The position numbers and the translations under genes were made by a program. A stretch of 64,000 bases of DNA from assembly GCA_026129685.1 (NCBI GenBank), contig JAHCHO010000007.1, forward strand, positions 205,216 through 269,215. Reading direction: 5' to 3'. Position 1 is the stretch's first letter. Each line of letters starts with the position of its first letter. The notes below the pieces were generated by a model. That model had not been told where the DNA came from. It worked only from the letters and a program-made list of their open reading frames with translations, and made no database searches. The stretch comes from Fimbriimonadaceae bacterium (lineage in GTDB: Bacteria > Armatimonadota > Fimbriimonadia > Fimbriimonadales > Fimbriimonadaceae). Below are positions 24,373 through 33,267 of the stretch, piece by piece.

Positions 24373-24812
24373 TCGGGCGGTGCGGCGTCCTGCTCCTCCA
24401 AAAGTCGGAAGAACGTCAGTCCCGCGGGCACAATGAAGAGGAGGTTCACGACGATCGTGCCCGCCAGGAAGGGCAGCATCGTCTGCCAGGTCGAACCGGG
24501 AGACGCCCATGCGGCGAGACTCCCCACCTCGGAAAGGGCGAGTCCGACCTGGGATCTGGCCTGGAACGCGGCGACGGTCGGTAGCTCGACGGCTCCCCCG
24601 ACCTCGCCCTTCAGCCTTAGCCGGACCACGCTCCATACGACCGCCGCTCCCAGGGCCAAGGTCGCCAAGCCCTGGAACGTGGTCGTCCCCGTTGAATCGG
24701 CGGGGACGACGACAGGCGCCGTCGCGAACGCCTTGGTCAGGGCGAGGATGACGGGCAGAGCGGTGAAGGCGAACACGATCAGGAGCCAGATCAGACGTCT
24801 TTGCGGGACCAT
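24369..24812 (-). CDS. Four-helix membrane protein of unknown function
   Basis: 147 residues with hydrophobic segments near the N-terminus (LIWLLIVFAFTALPVILAL), near 48-64 (LATLALGAAVVWSVV), near 95-105 and at the C-terminus (TIVVNLLFIVPAGLTFFRLL). No family recognised. The stop overlaps the convergent lspA stop. Probably monocistronic. Confidence 0.6.
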   Translation of the reverse strand: MVPQRRLIWLLIVFAFTALPVILALTKAFATAPVVVPADSTGTTTFQGLATLALGAAVVWSVVRLRLKGEVGGAVELPTVAAFQARSQVGLALSEVGSLAAWASPGSTWQTMLPFLAGTIVVNLLFIVPAGLTFFRLLEEQDAAPPD

Positions 24813-24847
24813 CGCGCACCTCGGTCGGTAACCTCAGGACGAACGGA

Positions 24848-24873
24848 AAAGCCCCGCCGAAGCGGGGCCTTTG
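24848..24873 (-). terminator. Rho-independent terminator of the Spy-like gene
   Basis: Stem GCCCCGC / GCGGGGC with a CGAA-type tetraloop; on the minus strand it is followed by CTTTTCC. It lies 34 bases downstream of the stop at 24,907. The plus-strand side has only a short T-run, so it may also act weakly on lspA transcripts. Confidence 0.75.
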
Positions 24874-24906
24874 TCGTCACTGCCACTACGGAGAGAACAA
24901 ACCGGG

Positions 24907-25443
24907 TTACGCGCCGCCGCCGCCCTTGGCGCCACCGGCTTTCGCCCCTCCCGGAGGAGGACCGCCCGGGCCACCGGGGCCGCGACCGCCGCCGAACTGG
25001 GCGCGCATCTTGGCCATCTGCTCCTCACGGAGCTTCTTGAACTGCTCGGCCTGGGCCTTCGTGAGGATCTTCTCGATCTCCTTCTGGTGCGCGTCGCGAA
25101 TCTCGCGCATCTTCGGACCCTTCGTCTGCCGGTCACCGGGAGCGGCGCGGAGGTCGTCCAGTTTCTTGGCGTAAGCCTTGTCGACCGCCTCGATCTTCTT
25201 GGTCTGATCCGCGCTCAGCTTCAGCTTCGCGTAGATCTCCTTCTGCATCTTCTGCATGCGCTCGCGGAATCCACCGGGACCACCGGGGCCGCCGGGACCA
25301 CCCGGACCGCGCTGCCCGGCCCGAACCTGACCACCCTGCCCCTTGGCCTGCCCCTTGCTCTGGCCTTGGGGACCGGCCGCCTGCGAAAAAGCCAACGCGG
25401 TCGCGAGGACCGTGCCGGCGAGAATCATAACGAGTCGCTTCAT
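24907..25443 (-). CDS. Exported Spy/CpxP-like (LTxxQ) protein with Gly-Pro-rich ends
   Basis: 178 residues with a signal peptide (MKRLVMILAGTVLATALAFS). The helical middle (residues about 62-145) has LSADQTKKIEAVDKAY and LTKAQAEQFKKL, two LTxxQ-like turns typical of Spy/CpxP periplasmic chaperones and metal-resistance sensors. It is flanked by low-complexity Gly-Pro-Gln segments (GQAKGQGG, GPGGPGG and a C-terminal GGAKAGGAKGGGG). Probably a periplasmic stress protein; the Gly-rich tails are additions to the family. Confidence 0.7.
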   Translation of the reverse strand: MKRLVMILAGTVLATALAFSQAAGPQGQSKGQAKGQGGQVRAGQRGPGGPGGPGGPGGFRERMQKMQKEIYAKLKLSADQTKKIEAVDKAYAKKLDDLRAAPGDRQTKGPKMREIRDAHQKEIEKILTKAQAEQFKKLREEQMAKMRAQFGGGRGPGGPGGPPPGGAKAGGAKGGGGA

Positions 25444-25528
25444 GAGTTGTGGAGCCTCCGAATTACGGGCCTACCTGTTCAGGTAGTAACGCTCGCCAAA
25501 CGCCCGGAGTTCACCGATCCGCGGTTGT

Positions 25529-26269
25529 TCACACCTTTTCGGCGTCGAACCTCTCCTCGCGCGACTTGCGCACCAGTTCGACGATGGCTTCGTGCTCGGC
25601 CTTGCGAAAAGCCTCCGGCGTGCCGTCGAACACGATTCTGCCGGCGCTCAGGAAGGCGATCCGGTCGGCAACCCGGAACACCGAGGTCACGTCGTGGCTC
25701 ACGATGAGACTGGCAACATCCTCCGATCGGCCCACCGAGACCATGAGTTGGTCCATCGCGTAGGTGGTCACGGGGTCCAGGCCCGTCGTGGGCTCGTCGT
25801 ACAGCATGACGGCGGGACGCATCACGAGGGCTCGGGCGACGCCGACGCGCTTACGCATTCCCCCGCTCAGTTCGTTCGGCATGAGCCTCTCGTTCCCGGC
25901 AAGGCCGACCTTCTCGAGGATCTCCGTCGCGACCTTTCGCTCGTCCTGTCGGCTCCCGAGATGGCGTCGGCGGTAGCCGAAAAGCACGTTGTCCAGCACG
26001 TTCATGTAGTCGAAGAGGGCGGAGGACTGAAACACGAGGCCCATGTGGAATCGGGCTTCTTCCGGCCGGGCGCCCACGTCGATGCCGTCCACCAGAATTC
26101 GGCCGGACGTGGGGCGGATTAGGCCCGCGATGCACTTGAGGAGCGTCGTCTTGCCACCCCCGCTGCTCCCCATGATGGCCACGATCTGGCCCTTCCCGAC
26201 CTCGATGGAAACGTTGTCCAGCACCGCGCGATCGCCATACCGCTTGGTGAGACCGGAGACCGAGATCAT
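25529..26269 (-). CDS. ABC transporter ATP-binding protein, MlaF-like
   Basis: 246 residues. Walker A GSSGGGKTT, Q-loop LVFQSSALFDYMNV, signature LSGGMRKRVGVARAL, Walker B VMLYDEPTTGLDP and the switch His in IVSHD are all present. The GLVFQSSALFDYMNVLDNV and GGMRKRV forms are characteristic of MlaF/TtgA-type ATPases for outer-membrane lipid trafficking. No MlaE permease or MlaD gene is adjacent. The shared divergent promoter region at 26,270-26,389 faces the DUF6786-like gene. Confidence 0.88.
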   Translation of the reverse strand: MISVSGLTKRYGDRAVLDNVSIEVGKGQIVAIMGSSGGGKTTLLKCIAGLIRPTSGRILVDGIDVGARPEEARFHMGLVFQSSALFDYMNVLDNVLFGYRRRHLGSRQDERKVATEILEKVGLAGNERLMPNELSGGMRKRVGVARALVMRPAVMLYDEPTTGLDPVTTYAMDQLMVSVGRSEDVASLIVSHDVTSVFRVADRIAFLSAGRIVFDGTPEAFRKAEHEAIVELVRKSREERFDAEKV

Positions 26270-26389
26270 GGACTCTCCAGTATGTTCCGATTCAAGGCAG
26301 GAAACCGGGGCCGCGCGTCAAACGAGACCACGGTCGCCGTGCGAACGCCCGACGCGATGGCGTCGGGTCGGCGGCCGGAGGCGCCACCA

Positions 26390-27658
26390 ATGAAGAGCGG
26401 ACTCTTACCGGCGCTCGCGCTCGTCGCCATCTGCGGCGTCGGGTGCGGGGGCAAAAAGACGGACGAAACCGGCACGGCCAACGACGCCGCGCCCACGACC
26501 CGCAAAGCCATGACTTACGCGCAAGACGTCGAATTCCTCAAGAAGCACACCGACGCGATCGTCCTCGGCGGCGAAACCGGCCCGAGCGTGTGCATCGTTC
26601 CGAAGTACCAGGCCCGCGTCATGACCAGTTCGACCGACGCGAAGGCGGGCGACGGCAACGGCTGGATCAACTACGAACTGATCGAGGGGGGCAAGACGAT
26701 TCCCCACATCAACCCCTTCGGCGGCGAGGACCGCTTCTGGATGGGACCGGAAGGCGGCCAGTTCGCGATCTTCTTCAAGAAGGGCGACAAGTTCGACCTC
26801 GAGGCTTGGCAGACCCCGGCGTTCATCGATACGGAAGGCTACAAGCTCGTGTCGAAGTCCGACAAGGAAGCGGTGTTCGAGCACGAAGCGAAGTTCGACA
26901 ACTACAGCGGAACCGCCTTCGACGCCAAGATCGGGCGCACCGTCCGATTGATGGGGCCCGAAGACGTCGAGAAGACGCTTGGCGTGAAGCCCGGCGAGGG
27001 CGTGTCGTCCGTCGCTTACGAGACGCGAAACACTGTAACGAACTCCGGGACGGCGGCTTGGACCAAGGAGTCCGGCCTGCTCTCGATCTGGATTCTCGGG
27101 ATGTTCAAACACTCGCCGACGACCCACGTCATGATCCCCTTCAAAACGGGACCGGAGGCGCAACTCGGCCCGGTGGTCAACGACGCCTACTTTGGCAAGG
27201 TGCCCGCCGATCGGCTCAAGGTGATGGACGACCTTATCGTGTTCAAGGGGGACGGCCAGTACCGCAGCAAGATCGGAGTGAGCCCGAAGCGGGTCAAGCC
27301 GATCCTCGGCAGCTACGACCCCGCGCGCGGGTTGCTGACGGTGGTGCAATTCACCCTGCCCGAAGGCGCGACCGATTACGTCAACTCGATGTGGGAGATG
27401 CAGAAGGAGCCGTTTGCCGGCGACGTCGTGAACAGCTACAACGACGGCCCTCCCGGCGAGGGCAAGAAGCCGCTCGGCCCCTTCTACGAACTGGAAACGT
27501 CGTCCCCGGCCCTCGCCTTGGCGCCCGGGGCCTCGGCGACCCACGTTCACCGCACCTTCCACTTCCGGGGCTCGGAAGCCGAACTGCAGAAGTTGGCCAC
27601 CAAGCTCTTCGGAGCGGACCTCAAGAAGGTTGGCGCGGCTTTCGAGGCGGCCTCCTAG
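26390..27658 (+). CDS. Lipoprotein resembling DUF6786 family
   Basis: 422 residues. The frame is open from 26,282, but the ATG at 26390 gives a lipoprotein signal (MKSGLLPALALVAICGVGCGG) with a lipobox near Cys19, so I start there. The body starts YAQDVEFLKKHTDAIVLGG and runs through SVCIVPKYQARVMTSS, RFWMGPEGGQFAIFF and MIPFKTGPEAQLGPVVNDAYFG. From memory this pattern is the DUF6786 family, a galactose-mutarotase-like beta fold of unknown role in Armatimonadota, Planctomycetota and Bacteroidota. Anchored in the cell envelope. A strong terminator follows. Confidence 0.72.
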   Translation: MKSGLLPALALVAICGVGCGGKKTDETGTANDAAPTTRKAMTYAQDVEFLKKHTDAIVLGGETGPSVCIVPKYQARVMTSSTDAKAGDGNGWINYELIEGGKTIPHINPFGGEDRFWMGPEGGQFAIFFKKGDKFDLEAWQTPAFIDTEGYKLVSKSDKEAVFEHEAKFDNYSGTAFDAKIGRTVRLMGPEDVEKTLGVKPGEGVSSVAYETRNTVTNSGTAAWTKESGLLSIWILGMFKHSPTTHVMIPFKTGPEAQLGPVVNDAYFGKVPADRLKVMDDLIVFKGDGQYRSKIGVSPKRVKPILGSYDPARGLLTVVQFTLPEGATDYVNSMWEMQKEPFAGDVVNSYNDGPPGEGKKPLGPFYELETSSPALALAPGASATHVHRTFHFRGSEAELQKLATKLFGADLKKVGAAFEAAS

Positions 27659-27677
27659 GTCGTTCGGCGACAACAAG

Positions 27678-27711
27678 AACGGAGTCCGACGAGCGTCGGA
27701 CTCCGTTCTGC
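27678..27711 (+). terminator. Rho-independent terminator after the DUF6786-like gene
   Basis: A perfect 13-bp stem (AACGGAGTCCGAC with GTCGGACTCCGTT) and a 4-base loop lie 20 bases after the stop. The tail is only weakly T-rich (CTGCTACTT). Confidence 0.75.
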
Positions 27712-27907
27712 TACTTGGCGACGAGGCACGTCGCAATCGAGTGGGGTTGGGGGGCCGACTCCCCTCGAGCGGCCCCGATTCCGGACTCCCTTTTAGGTGG
27801 GACGTTTCCCTGACAATCTATAAAACACGCGACCGGGGCGTTTCCTTCGCGCGATTTGTGGCTTTTTCGTCTCGGCGGTCGGGGCTGAAGCCGCGTATCA
27901 TCGAAGG

Positions 27908-28399
27908 ATGCGGCGCCTTGCGGTGTACCCCGGCTCCTTCGACCCCCCCACTCTCGGCCATCTGGACGTCGTGGAGCGGGCCGCGCGGCTGTTCGACGAG
28001 GTGATCGTCGCGGTCGGCGTGAACCGCTCCAAGGCGTCGTTCATGACCGTCGACGATCGGCAGGCGAGTCTGCGCGAAGCGTGCGCCCACCTTGATAACG
28101 TCCAAGTGGCCTCGTTCGAGGGCCTGCTTATCGAATACGCGACGCGGGCCGGGGCCACCGCCATCGTCCGGGGTCTGCGCGCGACCGCCGACTTCGAATA
28201 CGAGTTCCAGATGGCGATGGTCAACCGTCGCTTGCGGCCCGAGGTCGAGACGGTGTTCTTCATGACCCACTGGGAGAAGAGCTACGTGAGCAGTTCGATC
28301 GTGCGGGAAGTGGCGCTTTTGGGCGGCGACTACTCGGGGCTGGTGCCGGACGCGGTCGGCGAGCGGATCGCGGCGATCGTTCGGGCGCGCACGTCCTAG
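27908..28399 (+). CDS. coaD: Phosphopantetheine adenylyltransferase
   Basis: 163 residues. YPGSFDPPTLGHLDVVERA contains the nucleotidyltransferase (T/H)xGH site, VRGLRATADFEYEFQMA the substrate-binding region and YVSSSIVREVA the closing ISSTxxR-type motif. CoaD transfers AMP to 4'-phosphopantetheine in coenzyme A synthesis. Normal length. The 200-base upstream gap is A/T-richer than usual (TATAAAAC near 27,818) and may hold its promoter. Convergent with the Crp/Fnr gene, overlapping 4 bases. Confidence 0.95.
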   Translation: MRRLAVYPGSFDPPTLGHLDVVERAARLFDEVIVAVGVNRSKASFMTVDDRQASLREACAHLDNVQVASFEGLLIEYATRAGATAIVRGLRATADFEYEFQMAMVNRRLRPEVETVFFMTHWEKSYVSSSIVREVALLGGDYSGLVPDAVGERIAAIVRARTS

Positions 28400-29100
28400 G
28401 CGCCCAGGAACCCGAGGAGTCGCTCGGGGTCGCGAATTGTGATCTGTCGGTAGGTCGAGCCCAGGATTCCCATCTTCGTCCAGCGGCTCGTCACGCGAAT
28501 CGTCGTCTCGACGGTGGTGCCGGCGAGTTCCGCGATATCCTGCCGACTCAGGGGGATGGTCAGGCGCACGCCGACATCGGTCTCGACCCCGTACGACTCG
28601 GCCAGAACCAGAAGGACCGCCGCGACCCGCTGCTCCACCTTCCCCGACGCCATTCGGGCCATCATGTCGATCGCCCCGCGCAGACGTAGGGTGGTCCGGC
28701 GCACGAGTTGGTCCTTGAGGGGGGCGTTCTGCCCGTAGATTGCGAGGAAAGCCGTCTTCGGAACGCGCAAGAAGGCGGTCGGGCAGACGGCGCGCGCCGA
28801 AAGCGGGCAGCCGGTGCCCTCGATCGCGCCGAGAAGGCCGAACACCTGGCCCGGGCCCATAATCTCGGCGGTCAGTTCTTGGCCGGAGGCCGAGGTCCGC
28901 ACGATCTTCACGAAGCCGGTGCCGACGATGCCGAAGAAGCCCACCTCCGACCCGTCCATCCAGATCACGGCGCCACGGTCGGCCCGATCCACGCTACTGA
29001 CGGCGGCGAGCGCCTCGACCTGCTCGTCGCTCAGCGCGTTCAGGAGCGAACTGGACCGCAGAATCGCGCGCACCGACGGCGCCTCGGGGGGATCGTGCAT
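28396..29100 (-). CDS. Crp/Fnr family transcription regulator
   Basis: 234 residues: cyclic-nucleotide-binding-like beta roll (residues about 15-125, VGFFGIVGTGFVKIV, GQELTAEIMGPGQVFG), dimer helix, then a winged helix-turn-helix at about 170-225. The recognition helix VETTIRVTSRW keeps the Glu and Arg that Crp and Fnr use to read a TGA core. The four N-terminal cysteines of Fnr are missing, so no 4Fe-4S oxygen sensor is expected; haem, cAMP or NO are possible signals. It is the last gene of the nrf/ccs block, 36 bases after ccsA, so it may control that operon. Confidence 0.87.
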   Translation of the reverse strand: MHDPPEAPSVRAILRSSSLLNALSDEQVEALAAVSSVDRADRGAVIWMDGSEVGFFGIVGTGFVKIVRTSASGQELTAEIMGPGQVFGLLGAIEGTGCPLSARAVCPTAFLRVPKTAFLAIYGQNAPLKDQLVRRTTLRLRGAIDMMARMASGKVEQRVAAVLLVLAESYGVETDVGVRLTIPLSRQDIAELAGTTVETTIRVTSRWTKMGILGSTYRQITIRDPERLLGFLGA

Positions 29101-29136
29101 ACAAGTCCTGACCGATCCCCATTGTAGACGGGCCGA

Positions 29137-29925
29137 TCAGTCGGTCTGCGAGTAGGTGTGAACGCTTTCGCGGGCGCTCGGCATGACGTTCACCCCGAAC
29201 CAGCAACCCATGAGGGCGGCGAAACCCACGACCAGCAGGACCAGGTTCAGCACGGGCCGCAACCCGTGCCGCCCGCGGACGTGCAGGTAGATCAGATACG
29301 CACCCCAGGTGATGAGCGCCCACGTCTCTTTGGGGTCCCAGGTCCAGTAATGACCCCATGCCTCCTTCGCCCAGATCGCGCCGAACGCCAGACCGCAGGT
29401 GAGGAGCGGGAACCCGATGAGCACCAGACGATGCGGGAGTTCGGCCTCTTCGAACGTCACCGGCTTACGCCGGATCAGCGCGCCCGCCAGCGCCCAGCCG
29501 CCGATCAGGCTGCTCAGCCCGAGGGCCGAGTAGGCGACCATGTAGACGACCACGTGCGGGACGAACCAGGGGCTTTGGAGAGCCGGCATCAGCGTTCGGT
29601 CCATCGTTTCCGGGTGAGCCAGATTGATCGTCCCGAACACCGCGCCCATCAGACACGCGGGGATCGCCAGCACCCGCGTTCGGAAACGCCAGCCGATCAG
29701 GAACCCAAGGGTCGGGACCAGCACCGCGTACCACCAGCGGGTTTCGCCAAGCGTCCGCATCGGAGGCCGACCAAGGCTCGACCAAAGGACCCCGAGGAAC
29801 ACGAGGCCCGCCACGATTCCTAGCATCGCCAGCGCGTCGCCGAGGGCACGACGCCGTCGACCCAAGCCGTAGGCCACCGTGGCGAGAAGCCAACCCCCGA
29901 TTCCCACCTGGGCCAAAGCGATCAT
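29137..29925 (-). CDS. ccsA: Cytochrome c biogenesis protein CcsA/ResC
   Basis: 262 residues, about eight transmembrane helices. The haem-handling tryptophan-rich loop is present as WGHYWTWDPKETWALITW. CcsA with ResB/Ccs1 forms system II, which exports haem and attaches it to CxxCH motifs. Starts with an ATG overlapping the resB stop (ATGA), so the two are co-translated. Conserved histidines are visible in WFVPHVVVYMVAYS and WGHYW. Confidence 0.88.
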   Translation of the reverse strand: MIALAQVGIGGWLLATVAYGLGRRRRALGDALAMLGIVAGLVFLGVLWSSLGRPPMRTLGETRWWYAVLVPTLGFLIGWRFRTRVLAIPACLMGAVFGTINLAHPETMDRTLMPALQSPWFVPHVVVYMVAYSALGLSSLIGGWALAGALIRRKPVTFEEAELPHRLVLIGFPLLTCGLAFGAIWAKEAWGHYWTWDPKETWALITWGAYLIYLHVRGRHGLRPVLNLVLLVVGFAALMGCWFGVNVMPSARESVHTYSQTD

Positions 29926-31190
29926 CGCGACCCCTCCTTGCTTCGTTTCGTGCCCTCAAAGAGGTGCAGCGCGGCGCCCGCCAGAAGCAGGGCGATCCCT
30001 GCGTAGACGACCGGAACGCCCCGGTCCTCGACGACCTCGATCACGCTCGTTTCGGAGGCCGTCCCCATCCGTTCGTCGTATGACAACTGATAGAGCTGAA
30101 GTCCGGCCACGTTCGCGGGCCGATTGACCTCGACCTCGACCTTCTCGGTGCGCCCCTGGCGCTCAACCTCGAGCACGGATCGAAACCTCCTGGGATTGGG
30201 CGGCGGCATGGCGATCGCATCGTGTTCGCCCAACCGAAGGATCGCGCGGTTCGACTCCAGCCCGCCGCACGACACCCATCCCTCCGCTCGTCCGAACGAA
30301 CCCTCGACGAGGATTCGCGCGGCAGGTACGGCCGTCTTCCAGGGAATTGGTCGCCACTCGCCGTCCACGTCCACCGCCTTGGGCAAGTACTCGAGCACCC
30401 GCACCCGGACGGGGCCGATCGCTTCGACCAAGTCGGTCTTGAGGAGAGCGGACCCGGCCGTCACGTCCAGATCCTCCTTGCCGGGTACGACCCGGACATA
30501 GGCCAGCGTCGGCGGGAAGTTCTCCAGGGTGAACTCGCGAAGCGTCGCGGCGAACGGCAGTTCGCGGAGCGAGCCGTCCTCGCCAACGGCGATGCGGTTG
30601 GCGACCCCTTCCTGGAGGGTCAGACTCCGGCGATCGAGCAACACCGAACTCAGCGTGCCGCCGACCAAAACGACCAGCAAGCCAAGGTGCGAGCAGAGAA
30701 ACAGGACGTTTCGGTAGGTCAGCGGAACGATCCGTCGCCCGATCGTCGCCGCTAGGTTCGTCGCGACGATCAGGCCGATCAGGGCGAAGGGCCACGAGCC
30801 CCAGAGGGAGGGTAGGCCGAAGCGATGAAAGGTCGCCGCCGGCAGCCATCCGCCGACGACGGCGAGGACGAGCATGGCGGTGGTGGAGGCGACCGCAAGG
30901 GGGACGCCGGAAAGCCACCGGGCGAGCCGGTCGCTTCGTCGGGCCGCCACGTAGATCGCGGCGACCAGGGGAACCAAGGCCAATGTGCCGAGGGTGGACA
31001 GCGAGTTCGGCACCGGCCCCGTGGCCCGGTGCAACGCCAACCCGATCACACCGGCCGTCACGAGGGCGACGAAGGCGTGGGGGTAAGCAAGCTCGGAGTC
31101 CCAGAACCCGGACGGCGGGTCACCCCCCGGAACCGGGGGGCGACTCGCTCGTGAGTTCGGATCAAGGCGAGGGGGCGATGCCGTCGTCAC
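29922..31190 (-). CDS. resB: Cytochrome c biogenesis protein ResB/Ccs1-like
   Basis: 422 residues from a GTG at 31188-31190; the open frame extends further into nrfA but only this start fits. Four N-terminal transmembrane helices, then LFLCSHLGLLVVLVGGTLSS and a large periplasmic domain ending in NRPANVAGLQLYQLSYD, and a final helix. This is the ResB pattern (the conserved P-x-x-x-x-G-x-x-x-YQ element is seen). Partner of CcsA in system II. A GTGA overlap with nrfA and an ATGA overlap with ccsA make a coupled unit. Confidence 0.85.
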   Translation of the reverse strand: MTTASPPRLDPNSRASRPPVPGGDPPSGFWDSELAYPHAFVALVTAGVIGLALHRATGPVPNSLSTLGTLALVPLVAAIYVAARRSDRLARWLSGVPLAVASTTAMLVLAVVGGWLPAATFHRFGLPSLWGSWPFALIGLIVATNLAATIGRRIVPLTYRNVLFLCSHLGLLVVLVGGTLSSVLLDRRSLTLQEGVANRIAVGEDGSLRELPFAATLREFTLENFPPTLAYVRVVPGKEDLDVTAGSALLKTDLVEAIGPVRVRVLEYLPKAVDVDGEWRPIPWKTAVPAARILVEGSFGRAEGWVSCGGLESNRAILRLGEHDAIAMPPPNPRRFRSVLEVERQGRTEKVEVEVNRPANVAGLQLYQLSYDERMGTASETSVIEVVEDRGVPVVYAGIALLLAGAALHLFEGTKRSKEGSR

Positions 31191-32626
31191 TTGGCGCCCG
31201 CCGGATGCGCCTGGACCTCGGCGGCGGCGGCTTTCGCCTTGGCAGCGTCCACGAAGGGCTTGATGTAGGCTTGCGCCTTCTCTTTGGTCGAGATGTCCGG
31301 CATCGCCAAGGGACCACCACCCTTCTTCGTTCGCAGAACGGCGACCTCGAGGCGGCACTGCTGGGCGAGGTCCACCGCCTTGCCGAGGACGCGGGCGCAC
31401 TCCTGCGGAGCGTGGAATCCCATCCCGTTGTTCGCCGCCACGTAGTCCCAGTACATCTGGGCGCGACTCACCGCCTTGCGGGGTCCGTCGAGTTCGGCGT
31501 CCGTCGCCCCGAGCTTCATCGCGTCGCCGATCTCCAGGTGGGCGCGGGTGATCGCTTCCTGGGCGGCGCCGAGCATCTCGTGGTTCTTGTCCTGGATGCT
31601 CTCGACCCGTCCTTTGACCTCGCTCTCGCTCCACTTGTGGCAGACCTGGCACGAGTTCTGCATGTTGTAGAGGGGGCTTCGCACCTGGTGGTCGGTGAAC
31701 TTGATGCCGCCCTCCGCCTTGTAGGGCATGTGGCAGTCCGCGCAGGAGACGCCACGGAAGGCGTGGATGCCCTGCATGTACACCTCGTAGTCGGGGTGCT
31801 GCATCTTGATCATCTTGGCCCCGCTGATCGCGTGCGTCCAGTCGACGTGGTCGCTCTTGGCGTAGTACTTGTCCATGTCCTCCGCCTTCAGGCCGTCGTC
31901 CCACGGAAAGGTCAGGTACTTCTCCTTCTTGCCCTTGAAGTAGTATTCGACGTGGCACTGGGCGCAAACGAGCGACCTCATTTCCTGGTGGCTCGCCTTG
32001 TCCACGTCCTTACCCATCCGCTGAAAGGCCTCGCGCAGAGCGGGGCGGCTCACGCGAAGGGTCATCGTCTTGTTGTCGTGGCAGTCGGCGCATCCGATCG
32101 GGTTTTTGACCTCGTTCTTGTAGTCGGCGAACTTCGCGGAGTAGAACTGGGCAACGCCGTCCTTGGCCATCAGCCGTGGAACGTCCGGGCTCTTGCACGT
32201 CCAGCAGGTGCCGGGGGTCTTCTCGTCGATCCGTTTGGTGCCCGTCACATCCTCGACGGCGTGGTAATGGCCGCGCGCCTGGTTGTAGTCCTTGGCGAAC
32301 GCATAGCCCGCCCACATCACGACGAGGCGCGGGTCGGCCTGCAGGTAGTCGCGATGGCCCGAGCCACCGTACTTCGAGTTCTCGTCGGTGTTCTTCGTGG
32401 ATTCCCACGAGTTGAACTCACGGGGAAAGCTCTGGCCCCACTTGGCATTGTCCGCCTCGAAGTCCGCGATCGGCTCCATGAACTGCAGGCGGGCGGGGAA
32501 GGACTGGGCGCGCCGCTCGGTGACCGAGGTGGCGAGCATGCCGAGCACGAACACGCCGATCGCGCCGACGCCAAAGATGAGCCAGCCGACGATCGGGGAA
32601 CGGGGTTTGGACGGGGTCGAGGCCAT
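31187..32626 (-). CDS. nrfA: Ammonia-forming cytochrome c nitrite reductase catalytic subunit
   Basis: 479 residues with an N-terminal signal anchor (IVGWLIFGVGAIGVFVLGML). Five haem sites are visible: the diagnostic active-site C-W-T-C-K plus four CxxCH (GCADCH, CAQCH, SCADCH, CQVCH). The CxxCK haem identifies NrfA, which reduces nitrite to ammonium with six electrons in the periplasm. QGIHAFRGVSCADCH and a Ca-site region are also typical. Coupled to resB/ccsA, which would mature it. An Ala/Lys-rich tail is unremarkable. Confidence 0.95.
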   Translation of the reverse strand: MASTPSKPRSPIVGWLIFGVGAIGVFVLGMLATSVTERRAQSFPARLQFMEPIADFEADNAKWGQSFPREFNSWESTKNTDENSKYGGSGHRDYLQADPRLVVMWAGYAFAKDYNQARGHYHAVEDVTGTKRIDEKTPGTCWTCKSPDVPRLMAKDGVAQFYSAKFADYKNEVKNPIGCADCHDNKTMTLRVSRPALREAFQRMGKDVDKASHQEMRSLVCAQCHVEYYFKGKKEKYLTFPWDDGLKAEDMDKYYAKSDHVDWTHAISGAKMIKMQHPDYEVYMQGIHAFRGVSCADCHMPYKAEGGIKFTDHQVRSPLYNMQNSCQVCHKWSESEVKGRVESIQDKNHEMLGAAQEAITRAHLEIGDAMKLGATDAELDGPRKAVSRAQMYWDYVAANNGMGFHAPQECARVLGKAVDLAQQCRLEVAVLRTKKGGGPLAMPDISTKEKAQAYIKPFVDAAKAKAAAAEVQAHPAGAK

Positions 32627-32639
32627 GGTTTGTCGAATC

Positions 32640-33212
32640 CTAGGGTTGGGCGTCCTTCGGGCGAAGGAAGCCGGGAAGCACCGGGTCGAGCGGCGGGACC
32701 GCCGCGTTGGGGGTGGAGGAAAGGCTGTGGACGCGCCCGTGCGGCACCTCGCGGTGGCAGTCGGTGCAGGAACGGCCGCTCGCCGAGTGGATCGGCCGGG
32801 CCACGTCCCCGATGACGGTCGAGTGACAGCGCACGCAGTTGGCCTGAATCACCTCGCGGGACTCGGGATGCGCCTCGATCACTTGCGGCTCGAGGCCGAA
32901 GGTGAACATGAAGGAGTGGCGCGCCCCGTCCTTGGCCTTGAAGAAGTACTTTCGCACGAGGTTCTCGTGGGGCACGTGGCAGTCGTTGCAGTTCGCGACC
33001 CGAGCGTGGCTCGAGTGCTGCCACGTCGCGTACTCGGGGGTCATGATGTGGCAGTTGACGCACGCCTTCGGGTCGTCGCTGAGGTAGCTCGCCGCTTGCG
33101 AGATCGAAGCCACGTACGCCCCCATTCCCAAAAGTGCGCCCGTGCTGCCGAAGCAGGCCAGCCTCATGCCAGGCGAGAGGAACTCGAGACGAACGATTCG
33201 CCAAAGGCGCAT
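32640..33212 (-). CDS. nrfH: NrfH tetrahaem quinol dehydrogenase
   Basis: 190 residues: one N-terminal membrane helix (near residues 14-35) and four haem motifs, CVNCH, CNDCH, CVRCH and CTDCH. NrfH takes electrons from menaquinol and passes them to NrfA, to which it binds in the membrane. It starts the operon, 13 bases ahead of nrfA, and the inverted repeat at 33,248-33,267 lies 35 bases upstream of its ATG. A proline-rich tail of about 25 residues follows the last haem. Confidence 0.93.
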   Translation of the reverse strand: MRLWRIVRLEFLSPGMRLACFGSTGALLGMGAYVASISQAASYLSDDPKACVNCHIMTPEYATWQHSSHARVANCNDCHVPHENLVRKYFFKAKDGARHSFMFTFGLEPQVIEAHPESREVIQANCVRCHSTVIGDVARPIHSASGRSCTDCHREVPHGRVHSLSSTPNAAVPPLDPVLPGFLRPKDAQP

Positions 33213-33247
33213 GTCCTCTCCACCTTGGCGGCAACGGCGGGTCCCGA

Positions 33248-33267
33248 ACTATGACGAAGGTCATAGT
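33248..33267. promoter_or_regulatory. Inverted repeat upstream of nrfHA, Crp/Fnr-type operator candidate
   Basis: ACTATGAC-GAAG-GTCATAGT is a perfect 8-bp inverted repeat with a 4-base centre. Core TGAC-N4-GTCA has the same spacing as an Fnr box (TTGAT-N4-ATCAA). It sits between nrfH (minus) and the outer-membrane protein gene (plus). Directly beside it, 33,266-33,275 is the 10-base palindrome GTCCTAGGAC. Confidence 0.55.

Noticed and set aside
26443..27813. Long plus-strand frame overlapping the DUF6786-like gene
   Set aside because: Composition dominated by Arg, Gly and Gln; the lipoprotein frame explains the sequence.
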